This document shows positions 29,353 through 37,320 of a stretch of DNA of 64,000 nt, in pieces (the first letter of the stretch is position 1; each line of letters begins with the position of its first letter). Under the pieces are notes generated by a model. It made no database searches. It had not been told where the DNA came from and saw nothing but the letters and a program-made list of their open reading frames with translations. The position numbers and the translations under genes are program-made. This DNA comes from Rubrivivax gelatinosus IL144 (GTDB lineage: Bacteria > Pseudomonadota > Gammaproteobacteria > Burkholderiales > Burkholderiaceae_C), in assembly GCF_000284255.1 (NCBI RefSeq), contig NC_017075.1, positions 2,232,001 through 2,296,000 on the forward strand. Direction: 5' to 3'.

Positions 29353-30302
29353 CCCCCGGCCCCCAACGGTTCGGCACGTTCGCGCAGATGCGCCGGCAGC
29401 CGCGGCGAGGCCTTCAGCCGCGCGCGCTGGCGGCGCAGGTCGGCAAACCGCAGCAGCGCGTCGAGCAGGTCCTCGTCGGTGGCGAGTTCCAGCACGTCGA
29501 CTCCCGACTCGGAGAGCGCGCCGCGCAGCTTCTCTTCCTCGGCGGCGGCGAGCGCGTCGTGGCGGGCGCGGAAATCGGGGTCGGCGGCGTCGACCAGCAG
29601 CTGCTCGCCGGTCTCGGCGTCCTCGACGGTCACCAGGCCGACGTCGGGCAGCGCCATCTCGGCCGGGTCGAGCACGCGCACCGCGACGACCTCATGACGC
29701 CGCGCCAGCCGGCCCAGCGCCGGCCCCCAGCCGGGCGTGCTGATGAAGTCGGAGACGACGAAGACCACCGAACGCCGGCGCAGGATGCCGCCGGCCGTGT
29801 CCAGCAGCTCGGCCAGCGTCGTCGGCGAGTTCCCGGGCACTGGTTTGTCGGACGCCTGCATGCGGCGCAGCAGCTCCAGCACGTGGCGGCGCGTCGCCGA
29901 AGGCGGCAGCACGTGTTCGACCTTGCGGCCGTAGAGCACCGCGCCGACGCGGTTGCCGTGGCGCGTGAAGACGCGCGCCAGCGCACCGACGAAGCCTTGC
30001 GAGACCTCGCGCTTGCTTCGCCCACGCGAGCCGAAGTCGACGCTGGGCGACAGGTCGAGCAGGAACCAGGCGGACAGGTCGCGGTCCTCGACGAACTGGC
30101 GCACGTAGGGCTGCTGCAGCCGCGCGGTGACGTTCCAGTCGATGTGGCGCACGTCGTCGAAGAGCTGGTATTCGCGCAGGTCGGCGAGGTCGACGCCGGT
30201 GCCGCGCAGCAGCGTGCGCCAGTCGCCCTGCAGCACGCCGTCCAGGCGGCGCAGCACCGTCCACTCCAGGCGGCGCAGCAGGTCCTCGGCCGACTCAGGC
30301 AC
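29349..30302 (-). CDS. DUF58 domain protein
   Basis: A 317-residue cytoplasmic protein. The DUF58 signature is the stretch RHIDWNVTARLQQPYVRQF (about 53-71), followed by a VWA-like fold (WFLLDLSPSVDFGS, about 80-93) and VFVVSDFI. DUF58 proteins almost always accompany MoxR ATPases and are thought to be adaptors or substrates. The start is a GTG overlapping the MoxR stop by 8 bases. Confidence 0.9.
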   Translation of the reverse strand: MPESAEDLLRRLEWTVLRRLDGVLQGDWRTLLRGTGVDLADLREYQLFDDVRHIDWNVTARLQQPYVRQFVEDRDLSAWFLLDLSPSVDFGSRGRSKREVSQGFVGALARVFTRHGNRVGAVLYGRKVEHVLPPSATRRHVLELLRRMQASDKPVPGNSPTTLAELLDTAGGILRRRSVVFVVSDFISTPGWGPALGRLARRHEVVAVRVLDPAEMALPDVGLVTVEDAETGEQLLVDAADPDFRARHDALAAAEEEKLRGALSESGVDVLELATDEDLLDALLRFADLRRQRARLKASPRLPAHLRERAEPLGAGG

Positions 30303-31308
30303 CGACGCTCCCGTCGAAACGCCCCCCGGCCAGCGGCTTGTCGGGCGGGGCGATCTTCTTCATCACGCGCTGCACGATGGCGTCGGCGCTCACGCCCTCG
30401 GCCAGCGCCTCGTAGCTCAGCACCAGGCGGTGGCGCATCACGTCGGCCACCATGCCGGCCACGTCCTCGGGCAGGGCGTAGCGCCGGCCGGCCAGCAGCG
30501 CCAGCGCGCGGGCGCCTTCGATCATGCCGATCGTCGCGCGCGGGCTGGCGCCGTAGGTGATCAGCCGGCCGAGGTCGGCGAGGTCGTGGCGCGCCGGCGT
30601 GCGCGTCGCCGAGACCAGCTTCACCGCGTACTGGATCAGCGCCGGGTCGACGTAGACCTCGCGGCACTGGCGCTGCAGCGCGGCCAGCGCGAAGGTGTCG
30701 GCCACCGGGTCGATCTCGACGGCCGGGCCGGTGACGCGCTGGGCGATGACGAATTCCTCTTCCTCGCTCGGGTAGTCGACCAGCACCTTCATCATGAAGC
30801 GGTCGACCTGGGCCTCGGGCAGCGGGTAGGTGCCTTCGGTCTCGATCGGGTTCTGCGTCGCCATCACGACGAAGGGCTCGGGCACGCGGTGGGTCTCGCC
30901 GGCGATCGTCACCTGGCGTTCCTGCATCACCTCCAGCAGCGCGCTCTGCACCTTGGCCGGCGCGCGGTTGATCTCGTCGGCCAAGAGCAGGTTGGCGAAC
31001 ACCGGGCCCAGCGAGGTCGAGAACTCGCCGGTCTTCTGGTTGTAGATGCGCGTGCCGACGAGGTCCGAGGGCACGAGGTCGGGCGTGAACTGGATGCGCT
31101 TGAAGCTGCCGCGGATCGCACGCGCCAGCGTCTTGACGGTCAGCGTCTTGGCCAGGCCGGGCACGCCTTCGACGAGCAGGTGACCCTGCGCGAGCAGGGC
31201 CACGAGCACCCGCTCGAGGAAACGGTCCTGGCCGACGACGACCCGCTTGACCTCGTAGAGCAGGCGCTCCATCAGCGCCGGGGTGGTATCGCTCTCGGGT
31301 GGTGTCAC
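30295..31308 (-). CDS. MoxR family AAA+ ATPase
   Basis: A 337-residue AAA+ ATPase. Walker A is GVPGLAKT, Walker B LLLADEINRAPAKVQSALLEVMQE, sensor 1 MATQNPIE, and the C-terminal lid has GASPRATIGMIEGARALALL. MoxR ATPases act as chaperone-like remodellers for metal insertion or complex assembly together with VWA proteins. I start at the GTG at 31308 because GGAGAG lies at good distance upstream; an internal ATG at 31272 would cut into conserved sequence only slightly. It is 22 bases after the S1C protease gene. Confidence 0.92.
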   Translation of the reverse strand: MTPPESDTTPALMERLLYEVKRVVVGQDRFLERVLVALLAQGHLLVEGVPGLAKTLTVKTLARAIRGSFKRIQFTPDLVPSDLVGTRIYNQKTGEFSTSLGPVFANLLLADEINRAPAKVQSALLEVMQERQVTIAGETHRVPEPFVVMATQNPIETEGTYPLPEAQVDRFMMKVLVDYPSEEEEFVIAQRVTGPAVEIDPVADTFALAALQRQCREVYVDPALIQYAVKLVSATRTPARHDLADLGRLITYGASPRATIGMIEGARALALLAGRRYALPEDVAGMVADVMRHRLVLSYEALAEGVSADAIVQRVMKKIAPPDKPLAGGRFDGSVGA

Positions 31309-31330
31309 TGGGCTCTCCGTGGATCGCCGC

Positions 31331-32263
31331 TCAGAACGGCGGCATGCCGGCGGCGGCCGCGGCATTCTCGATCGGCACGGCAAAGCCGATGCCGACGAAG
31401 GTGCGCTCCTCCGACGGGTTCAGGATGGCGGTGACGATGCCGACGACCTGGCCGTCCATCGTCACCAAGGGGCCGCCCGAGTTGCCGGGGTTGGCGGCGG
31501 CGTCGAACTGGATCAGGTTGGTCAGCGTGCGTTTGCCCGTCTCGGAGCGGAACTCGCGGTTGAGCCCCGAGACGATGCCGTAGCTCACCGACGGGCCGAT
31601 GCCGAACGGGTGGCCGACGGCGATGACGTGGTCGCCCGGGCGCAGGTCGGCCGTGCTGCGCATCGTGGCGGCGACCAGGTCGTCGGGAATTCGGTCGGCA
31701 CGCAGCACGGCCAAGTCGTTCTCGGTCTGCACGCCGACCAGGCGCGCCGGCGACTCGGTGCCGTCGGCGAAGGTCACGCGCAGCTTGTTCGCGCCCCAGA
31801 CGACGTGCAGATTGGTCAGGATGGTGCCGTTGTCGATGACGACGACGCCGGTGCCCAGGCTGCGCTGCATCGCGCGTTCGGCGTCGTCGGCCGGGTCGTG
31901 GCCTTCGGCGTGGCCTTCAGCGTGGCCGTCACCCAGGGCGACGACACGCACCACCGACGGCGCGATCGCCTCGTAGGCCTTGGCCGCGGCCGAGGGCAGG
32001 GGTTCCTTCTCCAGCGAGGCGCGCACCGCGGCGTCGATGTCGTCCTGGGTCAGCACGCGGGCGCCGTGGCCCAGCGGGCCGGCGGCCAGCAGCACCGCGA
32101 CGGCGACGGCAGCGCCACCGGCGGCCCACCAGGCCTCGGCCGGCACACGGCGGCGGCGCGCACGCGCAGCGGGCGCCGCGGGAGCGGCGTCGACGGGGGG
32201 CGGCGCGGGCGGGGTGGCCTCGGCAGGCCGGCGCGAACGGCTGTAAAGCGGTGCCTTCTTCAT
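31331..32263 (-). CDS. membrane-anchored S1C trypsin-like serine protease
   Basis: A 310-residue HtrA/DegP-family protease without a PDZ domain. A Pro/Ala/Arg-rich cytoplasmic segment (1-43) precedes one membrane anchor (about 44-65). The protease domain has H153 (TNLHVV), D183 (NDLAVL) and S262 (GNSGGPL), a complete triad facing the periplasm. An unusual His/Glu repeat GHAEGHAEGH (113-122) lies in a loop and might bind metal. The missing PDZ domain means substrate choice must come from elsewhere. It precedes the MoxR-DUF58-VWA genes by 22 bases and may belong to that operon. Confidence 0.88.
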   Translation of the reverse strand: MKKAPLYSRSRRPAEATPPAPPPVDAAPAAPAARARRRRVPAEAWWAAGGAAVAVAVLLAAGPLGHGARVLTQDDIDAAVRASLEKEPLPSAAAKAYEAIAPSVVRVVALGDGHAEGHAEGHDPADDAERAMQRSLGTGVVVIDNGTILTNLHVVWGANKLRVTFADGTESPARLVGVQTENDLAVLRADRIPDDLVAATMRSTADLRPGDHVIAVGHPFGIGPSVSYGIVSGLNREFRSETGKRTLTNLIQFDAAANPGNSGGPLVTMDGQVVGIVTAILNPSEERTFVGIGFAVPIENAAAAAGMPPF

Positions 32264-32351
32264 CGTCGATGGCTCCTGCACCGGGAACCGCCGGAGACGG
32301 TAACACGTTCGGCCGACCGGCCGCATCCGCGCTTGGCGGCATCATCGCGCC

Positions 32352-33182
32352 ATGTGGGTGGACACGCATTGCCATCTCGACGCCGCGGAATTCGCCGCCG
32401 ACCGCGACGCGGTCGTCGCTCGGGCGCGCGCCGCGGGCGTCGTGCTGCAGGTGATTCCGGCGGTCGAGGCGGCCAACTTCGATGCCGTGCGCGAACTCGC
32501 GCAGCGCCACGGCCTGGCCTATGCGCTGGGCATCCATCCGCTGTACGTCGGCCGCGCCGCCGACGAGGATCTGGAGCGCCTGGCCGACGAACTGCGCCGC
32601 CGCCGCGACGACCCGCGCCTGGTGGCCGTCGGCGAGATCGGCCTGGACCTTTTCGTCGCCGGCCTGGACCTGGAACGCCAGCGCCGCTTCTACCTCGCCC
32701 AGCTGGCGCTGGCGCGCGACGCCGGGCTGCCGGTGATCCTGCACGTGCGGCGTTCGGCCGACCTGCTGCTGCACGGGTTGCGCCGCGTCGACGTGCCGGG
32801 CGGCATCGCGCACGCCTTCAACGGCAGCGACGCCCAGGCGGCGCAGTTCGCCGCGCTCGGGCTGCGCCTGGGCTTCGGCGGCGCGATGAGCTTCGAGCGT
32901 GCGCTGCAGATCCGCCGCCTGGCCGCGGTGCTGCCCGAGCACGTGCCGGTGCTGGAGACCGATGCCCCGGACATCCCGCCGCAATGGCTGTACCGCAGCG
33001 CCGCCGAGCGTGCCGCCGGCGCCCGGCCGGGGCGCAACGAACCGGCCGAGTTGCCGCGCATCGCCGGCACCCTGGCCGGGCTCCGGGGCTGGACGCCCGA
33101 GCACACCGCCGCGGTGACCACCGCCAACGCCTTCGCCGCGCTGCCGCGCCTGGCGGCGCTGAAGGCCGGCCCGTCGTCATGA
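32352..33182 (+). CDS. tatD: TatD family metal-dependent hydrolase
   Basis: A 276-residue TIM-barrel metallohydrolase. Metal-site residues are in VDTHCHLD (H6, H8), VGEIGLD, ILHVRR, AHAFNGS and ETDAPDIPP. TatD proteins are 3'-5' DNases/RNases acting in DNA repair and on 3' ends. The next gene, a deaminated-base DNA glycosylase, overlaps it by four bases (ATGA), which supports a DNA-repair role. Promoter direction is divergent from the S1C protease gene. Confidence 0.9.
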   Translation: MWVDTHCHLDAAEFAADRDAVVARARAAGVVLQVIPAVEAANFDAVRELAQRHGLAYALGIHPLYVGRAADEDLERLADELRRRRDDPRLVAVGEIGLDLFVAGLDLERQRRFYLAQLALARDAGLPVILHVRRSADLLLHGLRRVDVPGGIAHAFNGSDAQAAQFAALGLRLGFGGAMSFERALQIRRLAAVLPEHVPVLETDAPDIPPQWLYRSAAERAAGARPGRNEPAELPRIAGTLAGLRGWTPEHTAAVTTANAFAALPRLAALKAGPSS

Positions 33183-33676
33183 GCGAGCGCCTCGTCGGCC
33201 TGGCGCCGGTGGCCGACGCCCGCACCCGCCTCGTCGTGCTCGGCAGCTTTCCCAGCGTCGCCTCGCTGGGCGCCGGGCAGTACTACGCCCATCCGCGCAA
33301 CCAGTTCTGGCCCATCCTGTCGGCGCTCTGGGGACTGGACCTGCGCGCCATGCCGTACCCCGAGCGGCTGCAGGAGGTGCTGCGCCACGGCCTGGGCATC
33401 TGGGACGTCTACGCCGCCTGCCGCCGCGAAGGCAGCCTGGACACGGCGATCGAGGACGCCGAGCTCAACGACTTCGCCGCGCTGCGCCGCCTGGCGCCGG
33501 CGCTGCACGCGGTGGCGCACAACGGCGGCGAGTCGGCGCGCGCGATGAAGCGTTTGCGTGCGCTGGGCTTCGAGACGCTGCGCCTGCCGTCGACCAGCCC
33601 GGCCAACGCCAGCTGGAGCTTCGAGCGCAAGCTCGCCGCCTGGCGCGAGGTGTTCGTGGCCCACGGCCTGGCTTGA
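33179..33676 (+). CDS. DNA-deoxyinosine (hypoxanthine) glycosylase, UDG superfamily
   Basis: A 165-residue member of the uracil-DNA glycosylase superfamily. It shows the active-site motif GSFPSVASLGAGQYYAHPRNQFWPIL (about 22-47) and the C-terminal motif LPSTSPANASWSFERKLAAW. This set is typical of the small family annotated as DNA-deoxyinosine glycosylase, which removes hypoxanthine produced by adenine deamination. The ATG overlaps the tatD stop, forming a compact repair operon. Substrate preference within the superfamily is by resemblance only. Confidence 0.82.
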   Translation: MSERLVGLAPVADARTRLVVLGSFPSVASLGAGQYYAHPRNQFWPILSALWGLDLRAMPYPERLQEVLRHGLGIWDVYAACRREGSLDTAIEDAELNDFAALRRLAPALHAVAHNGGESARAMKRLRALGFETLRLPSTSPANASWSFERKLAAWREVFVAHGLA

Positions 33677-33750
33677 CCGCATCGGCGGGGCCTGCGGCGC
33701 CGCACGGTCACAATGCGGCGGCACGAGCAAGAGCAGGGGGATCGCGGGAG

Positions 33751-36534
33751 ATGTCACGAGGGTGGACGCGCTGGTGGGCAGCGCTGACGGCGGGCCTGCT
33801 GGCCGCCGGGGCGGTCGCGGCAGCGCCGAAGACCGCCGGCTACGAGATCGGCCGCGAGCCGGCCTGGGTGCAACCGATGTCGGCCAACGGCCTGGACGCC
33901 GGGCTGCCGGCGGCGCCGCTGCAAGTCCTGCTGGTCGACGAGCAGACGCGGCTGCCGGCCGGGCGCGGGCCCAGCGAACGCTACCGCCACGTCGTGCGCC
34001 TGGTGCGCGACGGCAGCGGGCTGGAGCCCGCCTCGCAGATCAGCATCGACTTCGACCCGAGCTACGAGCGCCTGACGCTGCACCGGCTCGAAGTGCGCCG
34101 CGGCAGCACGCGCATCAACAAGCTCGACGCGCGCCGCGTGCGCCTGCTCGAACGCGAGACCGGGCTCGAGCAGCAGCGCCTGGACGGCCGGCGCACGGCC
34201 TCGATCGTGCTCGACGACGTGCGTGTCGGCGACCGCATCGAGTTCGCCTACACGCTGGTCGGCGACAACCCGGTGTTCGACGGCCGCTTCGTGCAGGTCG
34301 GATGGACGCGCCACGGCCTGGGGCCGACCGGGCTGTTCCGCTACCGCCTGCTGGTGCCGGCGCAGCGCAGCATCCAGCACCGTGCCGGCGCTGCCGAGGT
34401 CGCCGACGGAGGCCGCAGTGCCGACGGCCTGAAGATCACCGAGTTCCGCCGCCGTGCGGTGCCCAAGTTCGTCGAAGACCCGTACGCGCCGGCCGAGAGC
34501 TGGCTGGGCGACATGCTGCAGCTCAGCGAGTTCGCCGACTGGGGCGAGGTCGCGCGCTGGGCCGAGACCTTGTTCGAGCCCGCGCTGCGGCCTTCGGCCG
34601 AGGTCACGGCGCAGGCCGAGGCGCTGCGTGGCGCCGGCCGCGACGCCCAGCTGCTGGCGCTGCTGGACTTCGTGCAGACCCAGGTGCGCTACTTCGGCAC
34701 CGAGATCGGCGCCAGCTCGCACCGCCCGGCCGCCGCCGCGCAGACGCTGGCGCAGCGCTATGGCGACTGCAAGGACAAGGTGGCGCTGCTCGGCGCGCTG
34801 GCGCGTGCCGCTGGCGTGCGCGCGACGCCGGTGCTGGTGTCGAACTCGATGCGCCGCGACGTCGTCGGCATGCTGCCCAGCCCGCTGGCCTTCGACCACG
34901 TCGTCGCCGAGCTGCAGCCCGAAGGCCGCAGCCTGCTCGTCGACCCGACGCGGTCGATGCAGACCGGGCCGCTGGACGAACGCATCGCGCGCGGCCTGGG
35001 CTGGGGTCTGCCGGCGCGCGCCGACGCCACGGCGCTGGTCGAGCTGCCCGGCCACGCGGGCCAGCTGCAGGCCGAGGGCCAGGACGTGCTGCGTTTCGGC
35101 TCGCTGGCGAAGCCGGCGGCCTTCGAGTCGGTGCAGACCTTCTACGGCGACATCGCCGAGGCGCTGCGCGCCCAGCGTGCGGCGCGCGGCGCCGACGAGT
35201 TCGAGCGCGACCTGCGTGCCGACCACCTGCGCCAGTACCCGGGCCTGACGGCCGACGGCGCGCTGGAGATGGCCGACGTGCCGGGCCGCAACGCGGTGCG
35301 CCTGGTGCAGCGCTACACGCTGGCGCCGCCCTGGCGCTTCCCCGAACAGCGTGTCTTCGTCGCCGATTACGGCCTGCCGCTCTTGATGTCGGTGCTGCGC
35401 CTGCCCGACGGCTCGGACCGCGCGCGCGGGCTGCGCCTGGCCAACCCCGGGCGCTACCGCCAGAGCGTCGAGTTCCACTTCGACGAACCGACCTTCGGCC
35501 GCACGAGCAGCTCGCGCGCCGAGGAGTCGGCCGCCGCCTTCCGCCTGCAGCTGCGCGCCGAGATGTCGCCGCAGGCGCAGCGCCTGGAAGCCGAGCTGGA
35601 GATGCTGCATGACCGCGTCGCCGCGGCCGACTTCGCGGCCTATCGCGAGCGTCTGCCACGCGTCTTCGCGCGCCTGTCGGGCGTGGTGCAGGTGCCGGCG
35701 GTGACGCCGGCGCAGGCCGAGACCATGCGCCAGCGCTACTCCGCGCTGGACGCCGACGTGCGCTCGGGCCGGCTGCGCATCGTCACCGAGATGCAGCGCG
35801 AGGCGCTCGGCCGCCGCGTGCTGCTGGACACCGTGCTCGGCGGCGACCGCCTCGCGCCGGCGCTGCGCGCGCAGACGCTGACCGAACGCGCGATGCTGCT
35901 CGACCACCTGGGCGAGGTCGACGCCGCGCGCGCCGATCTGCAGGCCTCGCTGGCGCTGGATCCCGAGTCGGCCGCCACGCACACCGCCGCGGCGGTCAAC
36001 GCGCTGATCCGTGGTGCCTACGACGAGGTCGAGCAGCAGGCCGGCGAAGCGCTGCGCCGCGCGCCGTCGGACATGGAGGCGCTGCTGACGCGTGCGCGTG
36101 GCGCCTATCTGCGCGGCGACGGCGACGCGGCGCGCGCCGGCTTCGAGGCCGCGCTGAAGGACCGCTCGGTGCGCGACGAAGGCTACGCGCCGATCTGGCT
36201 GTACCTCGCGGTGCGCCGCACCGGCGGCGACGGCGGCGCCGCGCTGCGCCAGGTGGCGCCGGCCGGGCAGCGCGCCTGGCCGCACCCGGTGGCACGCTGG
36301 CTGGCCGGCGAGGCCAGCTTCGACGACGCGCTGGCCGCCACGCGCGACAGCGGCCGCGCCGACCCGGGGCGCGAATGCGAGCTGCAGTTCTTCGCCGGCC
36401 AGAAGGCGCTGCTCGACGGCGACCGCGCCGCCGCGCGCCGCCATTTCCGCCGCAGCGTCGACACCGGCGTGACCGAATTCATCGAGTACGGGATGTCCCG
36501 ACTCGAACTCCAGCGCCTGGACGGCGCACGCTGA
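33751..36534 (+). CDS. DUF3857/transglutaminase-like protein with TPR tail
   Basis: A 927-residue secreted protein. Residues 1-25 form a signal peptide (ending AVAAA). A DUF3857 domain (about 60-220) is followed by a transglutaminase-like domain with an apparent Cys-His-Asp triad: YGDCKDK (about 333-339), AFDHVVAEL and LVDPTR. The C-terminal third (about 700-850) is helical and TPR-like (MLLDHLGEVDAARADLQASLALDPESA). Such periplasmic proteins may act as peptidases or cross-linkers; no substrate is known. It starts at the ATG at 33751 after GGGAG and is followed 6 bases later by the methyltransferase-like gene. Confidence 0.85.
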   Translation: MSRGWTRWWAALTAGLLAAGAVAAAPKTAGYEIGREPAWVQPMSANGLDAGLPAAPLQVLLVDEQTRLPAGRGPSERYRHVVRLVRDGSGLEPASQISIDFDPSYERLTLHRLEVRRGSTRINKLDARRVRLLERETGLEQQRLDGRRTASIVLDDVRVGDRIEFAYTLVGDNPVFDGRFVQVGWTRHGLGPTGLFRYRLLVPAQRSIQHRAGAAEVADGGRSADGLKITEFRRRAVPKFVEDPYAPAESWLGDMLQLSEFADWGEVARWAETLFEPALRPSAEVTAQAEALRGAGRDAQLLALLDFVQTQVRYFGTEIGASSHRPAAAAQTLAQRYGDCKDKVALLGALARAAGVRATPVLVSNSMRRDVVGMLPSPLAFDHVVAELQPEGRSLLVDPTRSMQTGPLDERIARGLGWGLPARADATALVELPGHAGQLQAEGQDVLRFGSLAKPAAFESVQTFYGDIAEALRAQRAARGADEFERDLRADHLRQYPGLTADGALEMADVPGRNAVRLVQRYTLAPPWRFPEQRVFVADYGLPLLMSVLRLPDGSDRARGLRLANPGRYRQSVEFHFDEPTFGRTSSSRAEESAAAFRLQLRAEMSPQAQRLEAELEMLHDRVAAADFAAYRERLPRVFARLSGVVQVPAVTPAQAETMRQRYSALDADVRSGRLRIVTEMQREALGRRVLLDTVLGGDRLAPALRAQTLTERAMLLDHLGEVDAARADLQASLALDPESAATHTAAAVNALIRGAYDEVEQQAGEALRRAPSDMEALLTRARGAYLRGDGDAARAGFEAALKDRSVRDEGYAPIWLYLAVRRTGGDGGAALRQVAPAGQRAWPHPVARWLAGEASFDDALAATRDSGRADPGRECELQFFAGQKALLDGDRAAARRHFRRSVDTGVTEFIEYGMSRLELQRLDGAR

Positions 36535-36540
36535 TCCCCG

Positions 36541-37320
36541 ATGTCCGAACACGATTTCTCATCCCTGCCCGAAGCCACGCTCAGCGAATCCGACGGCGTG
36601 CGTTACCTGCACCTGGGCTCGATCTGGGTGCAGGGCGCGATGCGCATCCGCAAGCCCCAGGTCGTCGAGCTGGAGTACGTGCAGCGCATGCTCGCCAGCC
36701 TGCTGTGGCTGCCCAGCGAGGCCGTCGGCCAGGGCCGCGCGCTGCAGCTCGGGCTGGGCGCGGCGGCGATCACGCGCTTCACGCACAAGGCGCTGCGCAT
36801 GCCGACGACGGTGGTCGAGCTCAACCCGCAGGTCGTCGCCGTCTGCCGCAACTGGTTCCACCTGCCGGCCGAGGCCGACGTCGTCGTCGCCGATGCCGGG
36901 CGCTGGCTGCGCGAGCAGGCCGAGCCGCAGAGCGTGCAGCTGCTGCACGTCGATCTCTACGACCACGAGGCCGCTGCGCCGGTGCTCGACGACGAAGACT
37001 TCTACGCCGGCTGCCGCGCGGTGCTGGAGGACGGCGGGCTGATGAGCGTGAACCTCTTCGGCCGCGACGCCAGCTTCGAGCGCAGCATCGCGCGCATCGC
37101 CGCGGTCTTCGGCGCCGACCAGGTCTGGAGCCTCAGGCCGACGAAGGAGGGCAACACCGTCGTCGTCGCCGGCCGTCACGTCGAGATGCCGGCGCGCAAC
37201 GTGCTCAACGAACGCGCCGCTACGATCGAAGCCCGCTTCGGCGCCTACGGGCTGCCGGCGCGCAAGTGGCTGCGCATGCTCCGGCCTTATGCCGGGCCGC
37301 AACCCGCACGAGAGGCATGA
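36541..37320 (+). CDS. spermidine synthase-like methyltransferase-fold protein
   Basis: A 259-residue Rossmann-fold protein. ALQLGLGAAAITRF (about 67-80) is the glycine-rich nucleotide loop and VVELNPQVVAVCRNW (about 90-104) the second motif; HVDLYDHEA stands where spermidine synthases have the catalytic Asp. The N-terminal beta domain of full polyamine synthases is reduced, so it may act on another substrate. It overlaps the following GspE/PilB ATPase gene (ATGATG), an unusual partner. Confidence 0.8.
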   Translation: MSEHDFSSLPEATLSESDGVRYLHLGSIWVQGAMRIRKPQVVELEYVQRMLASLLWLPSEAVGQGRALQLGLGAAAITRFTHKALRMPTTVVELNPQVVAVCRNWFHLPAEADVVVADAGRWLREQAEPQSVQLLHVDLYDHEAAAPVLDDEDFYAGCRAVLEDGGLMSVNLFGRDASFERSIARIAAVFGADQVWSLRPTKEGNTVVVAGRHVEMPARNVLNERAATIEARFGAYGLPARKWLRMLRPYAGPQPAREA

